Both the position numbers and the translations under genes were made by a program. 64,000 nucleotides of DNA from Gymnothorax reevesii (Eukaryota > Chordata > Actinopteri > Anguilliformes > Muraenidae). The notes below the pieces were generated by a model that was not told the origin of the DNA, did not search any database, and was given only the letters and a program-made list of their open reading frames with translations. Shown piece by piece: positions 1 to 12,427 of this stretch (within the stretch, counting starts at the first letter, position 1; each line of letters starts with the position of its first letter). Location: the NCBI GenBank assembly GCA_029721435.1, contig CM056588.1:42286930-42350929 (forward strand), given 5' to 3'.

Positions 1-484
1 AGTTTACACTTTTGATGCTTAGTTGACCAAATACAAATCAGAACCAGAAGAATTCCATGACTGGGCTGAATCTTCTGAACGTTGAATGGTGGTCGAACAA
101 GCGTTTTTGTTTTATTGCGGCGACATGGTTCAGGAACAGCTGATTGGAGATTATAAAAGAGTGGACCGGTTAATGATTGGATCCCGCAGAAGAGTTGGAG
201 GCGTGGTAAATGAGGTTGCCTCCCTGACTGAACCTGTGCAAAGCCCCATAAATCTGAAATGTGTTATTTTTTCATGTACTTGCTGTAGATAAGAGTGATA
301 TTTTAAAATGGTAAACAAACATTGTGAAATAATGACTAGTAATCATACAACATACAACATATGTACTAATGTTATCTGTGCTGGAGAAAGGTACGAACTG
401 TTGCTGCGTGTTTGTAATGAAGGAAGCCATAATGATTAATACAGTGTTTTAACATTTTTTGGCCTCATAGCATAATTTTCCAAG

Positions 485-570
485 TTTTTTTTTTTTTTTT
501 TTTTTTGCCAAATTGCAATATCAGCTGCCTGTTCTTTAGTGTCAGCAAATCAATGCGCCCCCCCCCCCCC
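485..570. repeat. Poly-T (22 nt) and poly-C (13 nt) tracts
   Basis: An uninterrupted T run spans 485-506 and an uninterrupted C run spans 558-570. Such runs are prone to length errors in assembly. The poly-T could be the tail of a decayed retroposon, but I cannot identify a body. Confidence 0.85.
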
Positions 571-3191
571 TTTCTCAAAACCTTAAAAAAAAAATCCATA
601 CTCTTAAATAATAACAATATTAAAGAACTTTAAAAAATTTATTCAGGCAATTATGGTATGAAGTTAACAATTAGAATACTCGTCTTTTTGCACTGTTCTA
701 TCAGTTGAGCTACAGTAAGAATATTTTTGCTACAAAAGACGTGCAGCATTAGGTGGTTTTGGGTGGGAGCTGTAGTTCAGCTTGTTTCGTGGTGGGATAC
801 TGCTCTACAACTAGCTAACAGGCCATAGTGGAAAGACTGCATGCAATTACTCTCTGTCTCCATACCTGAGTAATCGCTGATGCAACATGAACATTTCATA
901 TTGTATCTTGACTGAGTCTGGATAACTGCTCTGTGTAAAACCTGGAACTGCTGAACTTGAGCTAATGTTCCGTTTTTGGGAGAGCTTCCATGTTTTACCC
1001 GGTGCAGTTATTCAGCTAACCCCCAATTTACCCCAGATGCGTGTTTGGTCCGTCTGTGCTCCGCCACGGCAGCACAGCGGATGGGATTCACTTTAGTCAA
1101 TGAGTCTGTTTACACCAGATTCGCTGCGTTGCATTTCTCTTCTGTCCCAGGTCCGGCTAAACGCAGCCGAGCACAACAGATACACAAGACTTCTGTTTTT
1201 ACCGGATGCTGCAGCACGAACGCAACACTTCAACACAGCAGATCGATCAGTACGCAGACACAACATTAAAAGATATGGTTAATTTTCTATTGTTGGCTAG
1301 GACCCCAACCGAAGTGAAAAAATTATTATGTAGACTACACTGTTTCGACAGAACACTCTCCAAACAAATCACAAACTCCACACCAGCAGGAAATAAAGAA
1401 TATTCATTAATAAATAGGCTACAATAAATGGGCTACTTATCCATGGTCCATTATCCACAACAAAGGCTGTTGCCCGTTGGTAGTTGCACTTAATGCAACA
1501 TATATCATTCATCTCAGGCGATCGGGTGTGATTTTGTAATTACCACCTGATTTGTCAGGCTTGTTCATTGGTCTCGCTTCTTTAGCCGTCCAGCGCTGTT
1601 ACACAGCAAAGATGCAGTTGGTGGAAGTTGGCAGATTGTAATGGATGCAGCAAACACACAGCAGGGCTCAGGCGAATTGAACACGCATCTGGTGTAAATC
1701 CCAGGTATCTCTGTAATCCTGCTTGGCAATACGGATCCAACCTGTGCACTTTCTCTGATGTGGGATTATCCCTGTCTCTTTTCTTTCAGAATTGTGTTGC
1801 CAAAGATATTGGTGTCACTCCTCTGTTGCCCACCAATGTCCCAGCTCCAGAGTAAAACAACATGCAGCCTCTCCCATGAAGCTCGACATCAGGCCTCTTG
1901 TATTCTCTTTACAGGCATGGTGACCTTATAGCTGCTTATGCATGGCCTTCACTTATTCTCCATTTATGCCAAACTTTTTGAGCAAACAAAATTTCTTAGC
2001 ATTTCTTTGCAAGTCTTTCTTAAGGACAAACATCGACTGAATTGAGGGCATTGTCACCATCTGTGCATTTTATGACCCAGACAGTTTTTGTTTGTGATGA
2101 GTGACATTAAGTGTCCCTATACAATTGTCAGAAAACTTGCAAGCCGAATGTAGGTGGATATTGGAGAATTTGTGTGCGCGTCATCTCAGGAAAGAATATG
2201 CATTTCAAATAACTCCAAAGAAGCTTGAATAATGAGTTATATTCAGAAGTTCTTCCTGTGTATACAACCTAATTATGCTTTCAACAGATTTAAGAAAAAG
2301 TCTTATTTTTCTAATAAAGTATTACTTCTGTGCAAGTTTTCCCTCAAGGACGTTTTGACATGGTTTCATGTAACCACAGTGCAGACTTTGTGCATCTTGA
2401 GAAAAACAAGGAAATGAAGTGCCTAGTCCTAGTATAAAGAACTGACTTGAAAGTTGAGAAATGTAAATCAACGCCATGCAATTAATATACTTGTATGGAG
2501 CCTGTGGAAGGATACCTGGGTCATAAGGTTTGTGGTTATTTTAAGCATATTTGTTGTTTTAGAGTAGACCACAACTTCGCATAGAAACTCTTTTTCAAAT
2601 GCTCCTAATCATTTTGTGCTTGGCTGTGTTAAGCCTGCTGGTCACCAGGAAGGTCTGTTGGCATCTAAAATATCAATAATCTATCTCTCGTAAAAAACTG
2701 TCTGGGCCATTCAAAAACTAATACCAAAGAATTAGGAAATTAAAAGAGTACTGTGTTTAAAAAGTCTTTGGTACCCAAGATGTTTTTAACATAAATTTGG
2801 TCCCCACTGTTTTTTTTTTTTTTCTCCATATATGGTAAAGCTGAGAAAGAGCACATTTAAGATTCACAAACATGAAATGAAAACTAAACATGCATCTGAG
2901 AAACATTTCTATTATTTGTTAAATGACAGCGGGTATAGCTTCTGCAGAGCACTGATGGATCATTGTGAGAGACTGAAGCGAGCAAGATTGCTGTACTTTA
3001 CAGAACTGTTGCTAGGTCTCCAGTGTGCTCAGAACCACCTACCAGCCAATGTTTTTTAAATAAAGTTTTAATCTACATGAAAACATTCTCAATTTCAAGC
3101 AAAGAGTGGCCTCACCAATTGTATGTCCGATTTATTTTTGAACTGTTGGTTACTGTGTATAGGACATTTTTCTGTTATTCAGAAACTTTCC

Positions 3192-3256
3192 ATTTCATTT
3201 TTCTGAAGTGTATTGCCTTAGAAAATGGTTTTAATTGTGCCTAAGACTTAAGCTTG
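3192..3256 (+). mobile_element. Tc1-like element end fragment
   Basis: The segment TTTTAATTGTGCCTAAGACT is near-identical to the end of a better preserved fragment at about 7020-7062 in intron 1. In other fish genomes this ends a Tc1-type transposon. Only a short terminal piece is recognisable here, so the family call rests on the second copy. Confidence 0.4.
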
Positions 3257-4854
3257 TATGTACTTCAAGAAAGAACACTTTTCACATACAATCTTCCATC
3301 TCCGGTTAAATGGCCAACCACTGCGCAATAATCCACCCTGTTGAATAGATACAAGAGCTGTGAAATGTTTTAAATGATTTTTCAAAAATAAACATCAGAT
3401 GAACAATTGTGTGCAATATGTTTTTGAGTTTCAGTCTTGTCAATGATTTGCTGTATTCCAAAAGTGATATCCTCCTGGTTTCTAGCTTTGAAATCAGCTG
3501 GAATTTTATATGAAATGGGTTTTTGGTCCCAATTCTTGAGGTCTGTATCATGCATATAATAAAGCTTTTCTTTTGGCACATCTGGCTTGACTAATAATTA
3601 TCAGTTTAATGAGAGGAACAAAGTGCGTATCATCAGGTTTGTAATTAATGGTAACAGGGAATGCCCTGAGTGAACTACTGTAGTTCAATATCAGTCTTAC
3701 TACCCCAACCCCTCACCAATTTAGAATGGGCTGCAGTGACATGGAAGTTGCTACAGTTGGAGGACTACTACTACTGCTCAGTAATTCATAGTTCTCTGAT
3801 GTTACCTCAGCAGGCTGGTGATTAATTTATAACCCGCAGTCGACTGAGTATGGGGGAGGACTATAAGAACAATAGCATCAGGGCCATGTCTCTGGCAGAA
3901 ACCTGTTAGCCTGTGGGTGCCAAGTATTGTCTCGCCATAAAAAGGTTCCTGTTCCTGAGCGACATAAAGTGGCCCTGAAACAGGTGGAACAACAGAAAAT
4001 TAAGTGCAGAGTAGGTTTTAATGCGAACAAAAACAAAGAAATTCGAATTGGGACCCAGTCCCCATTCACTCCTTCGGCAGAAATGATCAGTGTTCCTTTT
4101 ATAAGTCTGACAGTGGCACGTATTACAGTTTTCAAATAGACAGGACATTTGTGTCATTTGATTTGAGATTATTTAAAGTTGCTGTTTTGTTTTAATTAAA
4201 CCACTCTTTTCAAGAATAAACCTGTAGCCGTTGAGGGATTGGTATCAAGCTGAGAGGAAATTGAGGAATAGGCGCTTCTTCAGCCAGCGATCGGGTGATC
4301 TGTGCTGGCGTCTCCGGGCACTGATAGCGCAATATTAAGCTGACAACAGTACCTGTCACCACCCTGACGCTGCATGACTCAAATTAATACTCTTTTTCTG
4401 GCTGATTCTGGCTTTCTGTACGTTCAAGGATAAATCCCCAATAATCCAAGGTCACATTCAATGAAGAAAAGCGGGCGAATGAAACTTGGGCTAAACTCTC
4501 GCGACAAGGAGGCACTGAGTTACATGATTGCGCAGTTTCACAGCAGTAGCTATTACAGTCCTGTTCACAGACTTTGGTATATTTATAGGCTATAGGTGGA
4601 AATCACATTCCCTTTTCTCCTTGTTAAATATGTCTGTGGTCACCAATAAAATCTGTCGGGTCAATAATGTTCGAGTACAATGCAAGACGTCGCTTTTTGA
4701 TATGTGTGCTTTTCATTCAAGGCAATACCCATCTCGGTAATTAATCTTGTATCATGATTAACTGAGTAACTTGGGAAGAATGTGCGCAAAATTACCAACG
4801 CTGCTAACGTTGTGAAAATAAAGAATGCGTATACATTAAAGATTCTGTTTTACT

Positions 4855-5010
4855 TGCGCGAGGTCTCTAAATTAACCTCAGCCTCGCTCGAGCCAATTAT
4901 TTCCCTCGCGCGGAGCGAACTGTAATTGCAGTTGCGCCTAACGGCACTGCCTACCGCCCCTGTTCCCAAATAAAACGTCACTCAAGCGAAGTTTTGATTC
5001 CGAGAAGAGT
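4855..5010 (+). promoter_or_regulatory. CpG-rich candidate promoter region of KCNQ1
   Basis: This stretch has many CpG dinucleotides (GCGCGAGG, CCTCGCTCGAG, CTCGCGCGGAGCG, GCGCCTAACGGC) against a CpG-poor background. It lies 350-500 bp before the KCNQ1 start codon. An ACGTCACT motif near 4976 resembles a CRE half-site. I see no convincing TATA box. A CpG-rich promoter is typical of vertebrate genes, but the transcription start is not determined by the sequence. Confidence 0.3.
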
Positions 5011-5359
5011 TGCGATGTTGCCACCATATGTTGGGGGCATGCTGCAGGTTTTTAGCGACAGTTTCTCTTGAGTTTATTATTCCAATGACTCGTTTATTGG
5101 CTAGGTCCAAATTTAATGAGGACGGTATAGGATTAGATTTGCAGCACTTTTAGGAAAAGAGAACTAGCCTATATTTTGTTGGAAATTCTGTACTTGATGG
5201 TTATAGCGTACAAGCACCTACAACTTGTTGACGTTATTAGTTATTTTAGACATAGAGCGAATTCCCCTGTGCCTCTGTTTTTGCACAAGAAAGCGCAGTG
5301 CATAAGTTCGCGCTGGAACACACTGCCCTTCCTACCAGCTGCGGTTGCCTGCCCGTGGG

Positions 5360-5772
5360 ATGACCTCTTCGGCTCCAGACGAGCCGAAGCTCTGGAGTAT
5401 GAACGAATCCTTCGTCAACGCAGCACATGGGAGCAAAGAGTCCGGTTTGGAGATGACCGTGACGGCGCCCAACGCGCAGCACCAGTCGGTTAATTTTGGC
5501 AAACCCGTCTGCAATGACAACGGCGGCACTGTACCGCCGCTACGAAACCGAGTTCCGCCGGGCACCAACAGCCGTTTCGAGGTGATCACGGTGGACACGA
5601 CTGTCCTGAGCCCGGTCGCCCACATGCCCGCCGGGGTTAACTTCAACCCGCGGATGTCTGTGTATAGCGCCACGCGACCTCATGTGATCACCCGAGCCTA
5701 CATTCAAGGACGAGTGTACAACTTTCTGGAAAGACCAACGGGATGGAAATGCTTCGTTTATCACTTCGCAGT
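5360..5772 (+). CDS. kcnq1: KCNQ1 (Kv7.1) exon 1: N-terminus and start of S1
   Basis: First coding exon of the voltage-gated potassium channel alpha subunit that, with KCNE partners, carries the slow delayed-rectifier current in heart and epithelia. It encodes about 138 residues, the last codon being split. Residues about 117-138 contain [15 protein letters not shown] followed by VYHFAV, the hallmark pre-S1/S1 sequence of KCNQ1. This region includes the equivalents of human Tyr111, Leu114 and Pro117, sites of long-QT trafficking mutations. The first about 95 residues do not resemble the proline/alanine-rich mammalian N-terminus. The start is the first ATG after an in-frame stop at 5303-5305; a second in-frame ATG lies at 5399. 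The exon ends GCA GT at 5772, followed by a consensus donor GTAAGT (5773-5778), the same phase as in human KCNQ1. The ATG choice is less certain than the gene identity. Confidence 0.93.
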
Positions 5773-6834
5773 GTAAGTTCTTTAATGTTATCAAGGAACA
5801 ACGTTCTGAGTTGTCACCTGACCCCGTCAGAATACCAGCTCTTTAATAGCTTCGGAAAGAAAACAAACTTTTCAAGGGCGTTTTGACTCCGCTTTGTGTA
5901 GCGGTTTGTTTCCCCCTTATCCAATTCTTTACCAGCGAGTTGAAAAATCAGCGCGAGCCTCATGATTGATTTCCCAAATGTTCATCACGCCCGCTTGCGG
6001 GTTCGATTCCTACGGAAACCCCTGGGTGTTCGGCATGTTTAGGAAATAGGCTACCTTGCAAAAATTGCCGGACAATGTATAAAATAACTCGCTGCAATAA
6101 TGAATTTTGTGTTGAAACTGAATTACAGGCGGTATTTTTCTTAGTTTGAATAAGTTTTTTTTCTGAATAGGGATGACCAAATGCAAAAGCGGAAAAGATT
6201 TTTCATTCACTTGCGCACAGTTCAGGATCACATCATACGGCTGAGTCCACATCCTCGGTTGTAGGCAACTGTCAAGGTTGGTTTCTCTCTGATATCTTAG
6301 GAGGTTATTTGTCTGGGGGAGAACGTTTCCTCTTTGCTTCAAATACGTTGAAATTATGTCATGGATAGTTGGCATTTTCAGCGCCCTTGTTTAAAAATTA
6401 AGGGAGGGCGAGGGGCTAATTCTGTTTACCCAAATTATGCTCAGTGATAACGTTCAGTATCTGTATTGTCCAAATGTGATTGTCGAAGAGTAATAAAAAA
6501 TAAGCTGGAAAATTTTGGCGAAAATTTGTGGCATACTCTCGTGCAGTTCAAATTAAATGATTTGACCTCTCCCCATGGTGAAATCTGGCTTTAGATATTT
6601 ACTTTTTTGTTTTCGACATTAGTTTTGCTGAAGATAAAAATTTGATATTCCAAATGTTAGTTTAAAAATGGTTTTATAAATGTTTGTATTTCATTAAAAA
6701 TAGTTGATACAGATAATATCATCTTGACAGCCCTGATGTCAACATCATCATTGCTGTCTGCATTTACTTATGCAAGTGATACAGGCAACCTGCAGAATTG
6801 TGGCAAGTTTTCCACTCTACTTGGAACAAGCAAA

Positions 6835-7062
6835 AAGCCAATCATCTTCTAAAACTAACCCAAAGCACAACAGGGCAGTGTGCCAAATTTTTAGGCAACG
6901 CAGTGTCACTCCAAATATTGGTTTGATTTTTTTTTAACAGTTTACAGCTCTGTCTAGTACATTTCTTAATTATTAGAAACTTTTGATGTCATTATTTTTG
7001 CAAGAATATTTGGCCAACAAAATTGCTTTAATTGTGCCTAAGACTTTTGCACTGTGCTGTGC
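6835..7062 (+). mobile_element. Tc1-like element terminal fragment
   Basis: The end GCCTAAGACTTTTGCACTGT at 7036-7055, preceded by TTGGCCAACAAAATTGCTTT, matches in inverted orientation the segment at about 21966-22215 (for example TTTGGCCAA/TTGGCCAAA, and TTTAGGCAACGCAGTGTCAC against its decayed complement). No transposase remnant is visible, so this is a short relic. Confidence 0.55.
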
Positions 7063-7484
7063 ATCATCATTTTAGTGTAGTTCCCTATAGGCTTATACTT
7101 ATTTCTGTTCTTTTTCTGTTTATATGAAGTGCAAACAGCTGTCACTGCCAATAAAGCCAGTCATCATGCAGCTGAAAAATCACAACAAACTCATCAGAGA
7201 GATGCCAAAAATGTATCGACTATTAGCTATATTTCATAAAAGAAAGAATTGCAACTTAGCTTAGGAGCAGCAAACCTCCACAAGACCATAGATAACAACT
7301 GCAATCAAGCAGATCTTGTTTCATTTATTTAAAATCTTCCCTGATGGCATACTGAGCCAAAATGATGAAAACTGTGCCGTTATCAAAATACTCACAGAGG
7401 AGGCAGTTATATGAAAGAGGCCAGTCCCAAATAGCTGTTACCAAAAGAGAAAGTCGGTGGTGGCGAAAGAAGGAGAGGGGGTCG

Positions 7485-9710
7485 ATGGGGCAGTTACTGA
7501 ACGAGGGGTAGGAGGTTGGGGCAGTCACTGAAGGGGCGAGTGGAGAGGGGCAGTTATTGAATGAGGGGTAGTTGATGGGGTCTGTTACTGAAGGGGGGAA
7601 TGGAAGGGACAGTCACTGAAGGAGAGAGTGGAAGGGACAGTCACTGAAGGAGAGAGTGGAGAGGAACAGTCACTGAAGGAGAGAGTGGAGTGGAACAGTC
7701 ACTGAAGGAGACAGTGGAGGGGGACAGTCACTGAAGGAGAGAGTGGAGGGGGACAGTCACTGAAGGAGAGAGTGGAGGGGGACAGTCACTGAAGGAGAGA
7801 GTGGAGGGGGACAGTCACTGAAGGAGAGAGTGGAGAGGGACAGTCACTGAAGGAGAGAGTGGAAGGGAGAGTCACTGAAGGAGACAGTGGAGGGGAACAG
7901 TCACTGAAGGAGACAGTGGAGGGGGACAGTCACTGAAGGAGAGAGTGGAGGGGGACAGTCACGGAAGGAGAGAGTGGAGGGGGACAGTCACTGAAGGAGA
8001 GAGTGGAAGGGACAGTCACTGAAGGAGAGAGTGGAGAGGAACAGTCACTGAAGGAGAGAGTGGAGTGGAACAGTCACTGAAGGAGAGAGTGGAGAGGAAC
8101 AGTCACTGAAGGAGAGAGTGGAGGGTGACAGTAACTGAAGGAGAGAGTGGAGGAGGACAGTCACTGAAGGAGAGAGTGGAGAGGAACAGTCACTGAAGGA
8201 GAGAGTGGAGGGGGACAGTCACTGAAGGAGAGAGTGGAGAGGAACAGTCACTGAAGGAGAGAGTGGAGGGGGACAGTCACTGAAGGAGAGAGTGGAGGGG
8301 GACAGTCACTGAAGGAGAGAGTGGAGAGGAACAGTCACTGAAGGAGAGAGTGGAGGGGGACAGTCACTGAAGGAGAGAGTGGAGAGGAACAGTCACTGAA
8401 GGAGAGAGTGGAGGGGGACAGTCACTGAAGGAGAGAGGGGAGAGGAACAGTCAGTGAGGGAGAGAGTGGAGAGGAACAGTCACTGAAGGTGAGAGTGGAG
8501 GGGGACAGTCACTGAAGGAGACAGTGGAGGGTGACAGTCACTGAAGGAGACAGTGGAGGGGGAACAGTCACTGAAGGAGACAGTGGAGGGGGACAGTCAC
8601 TGAAGGAGAGAGTGGAGAGGAACAGTCACTGAAGGAGAGAGTGGAGAGGAAGAGTCACTGAAGGAGAGAGTGGAGGGGGACAGACACTGAAGGAGAGAGT
8701 GGAGGGGGACAGTCACTGAAGGAGAGAGTGGAGAGGAACAGTCACTGAAGGAGAGAGTGGAGGGGGACAGTCACTGAAGGAGAGAGTGGAGAGGAACAGT
8801 CACTGAAGGAGAGAGTGGAGAGGAACAGTCACTGAAGGAGAGAGTGGAGGGGGACAGTCACTGAAGGAGAGAGTGGAGAGGAACAGTCACTGAAGGAGAG
8901 AGTGGAGGGGGACAGTCACTAAAGGAGAGAGTGGAGAGGAACAGTCACTGAAGGAGAGAGTGGAGGGGGACAGTCACTGAAGGAGAGAGTGGAGGGGGAC
9001 AGTCACTGAAGGAGAGAGTGGAGAGGAACAGTCACCGAAGGAGAGAGTGGAGAGGAACAGTCACTGAAGGAGAGAGTGGAGGGGGACAGTCACTGAAGGA
9101 GAGAGTGGAGGGGGACAGTCACTGAAGGAGAGAGTGGAGAGGAACGGTCACTAAAGGAGAGAGTGGAGGGGGACAGTCACTGAAGGAGAGAGTGGAGAGG
9201 AACGGTCACTGAAGGAGAGAGTGGAGGGGGACAGTCACTGAAGGAGAGAGTGGAGAGGAACGGTCACTGAAGGAGAGAGTGGAGAGGAACAGTCACTGAA
9301 GGTGAGAGTGGAGGGGGACAGTCACTGAAGGAGACAGTGGAGGGGGACAGTCACTGAAGGAGACAGTGGAGGGGGACAGTCACTGAAGGAGAGAGTGGAG
9401 AGGAACAGTGACTCAAGGAGAGAGTCGAGAGGAACAGTCACTGAAGGAGAGAGTGGAGGGGGACAGTCACTGAAGGAGAGAGTGGAGAGGAACAGTCACT
9501 GAAGGAGAGAGTGGAGGGGGACAGTCACTGAAGGAGAGAGTGGAGAGGAACAGTCACTGAAGGAGAGAGTGGAGAGGAACAGTCACTGAAGGAGAGAGTG
9601 GAGAGGAACAGTCACTGAAGGAGAGAGTGGAGGGGGACAGTCACTGAAGGAGAGAGTGGAGAGGAACAGTCACTGAAGGAGAGAGTGGAGAGGAACAGTC
9701 ACTGAAGGAG
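7485..9710 (+). repeat. 29-bp minisatellite, about 75 copies
   Basis: A head-to-tail array with a 29-bp period, for example GAGTGGAG at 7741 and again at 7770. The unit core is ACAGTCACTGAAGGAGAG followed by AGTGGAG. Two main unit variants intermix along the array: one with GAGGAAC and one with GGGGGAC before the AGTC. The first about 130 bp (7485-7610) are the most diverged, and the array stops abruptly before 9720. The plus strand is strongly purine-rich. It lies wholly inside intron 1. There are no unique spacers, so it is not a CRISPR array. Confidence 0.95.
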
Positions 9711-9904
9711 GGTAGTGGGAGCATTACAGAGACAAGCTGATCTCCGCGGTCAGTGGAGCTGTGGACCCTGGTGAGGGGGAGGAGGTGTAGGGCTTCTGGG
9801 AGGAGCTACCAAAAATGCCAGCCTCTTATCACAGCTCCAGACCGCCAGACCTGCGCTTTCATGGAGAGGATACAAAACGGCCTTATCACCCCAGCTTCCA
9901 GCAC

Positions 9905-10031
9905 TGCAGTCCTGTGTGTGTGTGAGCAAGAGAGAGTGTGGGCTTGTATGGAGTATGTGTATCTTTGTGTGCATGTATGCAGCATGTGTGTGTACATGCG
10001 TCTGTGTGCATGTATGCAGTATATGTGTGTT

Positions 10032-10063
<32 letters not shown>

Positions 10064-10345
10064 CGAGAGAGAGAGGGGAGTTGGCATGTATGCAGTATGT
10101 GTGTGTTTGTGTGCATATATACGGTATGTGTGTGTGTGTTTGTGTGTGTGTGCATGTATACAGCATGTGTTTGTGAATATATAAGCAAAATGTGTGTGCA
10201 TACATGTTTGCATATACAACGTATATAGGATTATTGTGACTGAGTATGTTTGATCATATTCATACATACAGTATGTGCGTGTGTGTGTGTGCGTGTGTGC
10301 GCGCGTTCGTGTGCATGTATGAATGAGTGCAAGTGTCTGCTGCTG
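9905..10345 (+). repeat. TG-rich imperfect microsatellite and derived longer repeat
   Basis: Runs of TG alternate with the phrase GCATGTATGCAGTATGTG (recurring near 9970, 10007, 10085 and 10150), so the tract has grown from simple (TG)n into a loose repeat of roughly 40-80 bp. A GA run sits at 10047-10074. Reading frames through it are histidine/threonine-rich or cysteine/valine-rich on opposite strands and are not genes. Confidence 0.85.
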
Positions 10346-10437
10346 TGGGGAGTGTGCCTCTGCTGGTCTGAATGTGTGTTTAGGTGAGAGTTTGGGTGTT
10401 CATTAGTTTTTTTCAATATTAATCTTGGTGTCAAGAG

Positions 10438-10440
<3 letters not shown>

Positions 10441-10471
<31 letters not shown>

Positions 10472-10522
10472 GTGCCGTGTATGTGTGTGTGTGTGTGTGT
10501 ATACGTGTAAGTGTGTGTGCGT
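10441..10522 (+). repeat. (TG)n microsatellite
   Basis: Two blocks of pure TG (about 10441-10470 and 10482-10500) are separated by a short TGCCGTGTATG interruption. Likely polymorphic in length. Confidence 0.9.
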
Positions 10523-10902
10523 GTGTCCTGATCTGTTTCAGCGGTTGAGGTATTTGCCTTTCCATGCAGAGCCCATCTGAGCAGTAAGCTGACACCTGGT
10601 ACACACTGACTCAATACAGCCAACCTAGAGCCCTCTCTAAATCTTCCACCTTCTGCTGATGTTCCTCAACATCTATGGTCTTCTAATTGTCTTTCACGCC
10701 ACACTGCTTTAGTCCTTCAATCAGACAGTGAGGAAATGGGACAAAAGATTCAACTCTCAGTTTACTGTATTGCTCTCTTAAGATGACTGAATGTAAAACG
10801 CAGTAGAACCAGGGTCAAATTCACATTTGTTCGAGTCAACTAACTTTTTAAATCAAACATTATCAGCCTGCCAGGTTCTATTTATAGTCATATGAAATCA
10901 CA

Positions 10903-10937
10903 TTATTATTATTATTATTATTATTTTATTTATTTAT
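10903..10937 (+). repeat. (ATT)n then (ATTT)n microsatellite
   Basis: A run of ATT units turns into TTTA units within 35 bp. Simple sequence with no associated gene. Confidence 0.85.
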
Positions 10938-11230
10938 TTTTGGTTTTTCCTACCCCAAACACTGCTGACCTCTTTTGTCCGCCACAGTGAATGGCTCTCA
11001 TCGACTGAGCAGTAGGATGCCGAGGCACATGATTTTTCCAGCTCGCGTGAGAATTAGCGTTCCCTAATTTAAAATTTGCAAGCACACTTTAAATTACACT
11101 TTGCCTATGGACACTACTTGCACCATGTCATCAGGCGCTCAGTGCCATGGTCATGCCCCTTTTTGGGGAAAAATAATCACGCTCAAACGCTTTAATAAAT
11201 CACTAACAAGTGCAAAAACCGAGCAGGAAA

Positions 11231-11428
11231 ATGCTTAAATGCTTTTGTGTACTGGGTTGTACATCAACTAAAAAGACCAGTCTCGATCTCACATTCCCCA
11301 TCCTTCCTGGAGAAGAGAAGGAAAGAGCTTTATGGCTTCTAGCTCTCCGGAGAGGAGAGAAGGAGAGGAAGCTATGAGATCCAGTGTCTTCTCCTGTTTA
11401 TGTGTGTGGGAAACACTTCATTTATTAA
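11231..11428 (+). pseudogene. THAP-domain-like coding fragment, broken by a stop
   Basis: Reading from ATG at 11231 gives a peptide beginning MLKCFCVLGC with a following LTFPILPGE, a tryptophan in ALWLLAL, an in-frame TGA at 11375-11377 and then, in the same frame, VCGKHF (11402-11419). This spacing fits the THAP zinc-finger plan: an N-terminal Cys pair, an FP box, a conserved Trp and a C..H pair. THAP domains bind DNA and occur in host genes and in P-element-like transposases (THAP9) and other DNA transposons. The stop and the lack of a downstream frame make it a relic, perhaps from a transposon inserted in intron 1. The THAP reading rests on motif spacing only. Confidence 0.5.
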
Positions 11429-12427
11429 GGTATTGCCAACGCTCAGGTTCGGGAAAAGTAGCAAAATAATCGCTAAACATATCTATAAATCATGAAATCA
11501 ATGTAAATCAAGTCAGGCAAATCTGTTAAATAAAATGGATAACCACACGTCAAATTACATGAAGATCAATTGGATCAGTGGTTTTCTAATCCCCCAAAAG
11601 GGGGTGTGGCTTTGCCACTTTGCAAAGTACCTGGATGTGCCGGTCTAGTCTATGGCATTGGAAGACAAGGCATTTAGCATGTACTCCTGGCCAACCAACG
11701 GTTTCCGCTTAACTCCATTATTCCCTGCGAGGTTCAGCCAATTCTTGCCTCGCCCTAGCGGGCAAGCTGTTTTTACCTCTCTCCTCCCTGCTCTAGGCAA
11801 TTGACAGGTCTTCCACCTGTTCCCCCGGCTCGAACACCATACCGTTTCTTTTCAGATTGTTTTGCTATGTTTGTGCATCTGTGTTTGCGTGTACATGAAT
11901 GTCTCGTGAACTTAAGTTGGCCATCGGGTTAATATAATGGGATTAAGACACACTAACATGTCTGTTGGTGCCAGACCAGAAAAGAACCCGCTGAGCTCCT
12001 CCCAATGGCTGCAAGATTGTGTGACTAGTCTAAAGTATAAATGCCTAACTGAGGTCTATTCTAGAAATTTGTTCCCAGTGACAGTACTTATGGTCGAGAT
12101 GCACTAAATATAATTGGATGAGGCGCAAAACCTCTACTATTCATTTTTACTTGGAGGTCATTGCCTTCGTGATGCCACATGGTTTTGTTGCTGGAGATTT
12201 GATTAGATGAGATTAGATTGTCTTTTAGTCAGTGCTGCGCTTCTGTAGCACTGCTGGACTCATATTGTGTAAAATTTCTGCTTGCTGTGCTCATATTTTA
12301 CGTTTCGCTTTCTAGAAATGTAGCTGAAACTAATATCCAGTGACTTTATATAAATACTCAAGAGTATGCTGAAATTTATCTCCAGCATCACAGTACTCAT
12401 TTATTAGTTCCATGGTCAGCCGTAACA

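Larger units (their letters stand above)
1..4850. other. Upstream intergenic sequence, no gene recognised
   Basis: Open frames here are all under about 110 codons and none shows a protein family I recognise. Composition is AT-rich with a homopolymer T/C stretch near 0.5 kb and a Tc1-type end fragment near 3.2 kb. In mammals TRPM5 lies upstream of KCNQ1; I saw no TRPM5-like exon, but short exons could be missed by eye. The stretch at about 4220-4480 is less AT-rich and not obviously repetitive, so it could be regulatory, but nothing in the sequence proves this. Confidence 0.5.

Noticed and set aside
655..725. tRNA-like A box on the minus strand (TAGCTCAACTGATAGAAC)
   Set aside because: No B box follows at the right distance; possibly a decayed SINE but too weak to list.
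5332..5673. Open frames on the opposite strand of exon 1
   Set aside because: Shadows of the KCNQ1 coding frame caused by its GC-rich codon use.
5990..6012. Pol III B box GGGTTCGATTCC just after exon 1
   Set aside because: No A box upstream at tRNA or SINE spacing, so a single box is likely chance or a minimal relic.
7485..9710. CRISPR-like repeat array
   Set aside because: Units are directly adjacent with no unique spacers, and the host is a vertebrate genome.
9750..10205. Histidine/threonine-rich open frame of 151 codons
   Set aside because: It is the complement of a TG-rich microsatellite.
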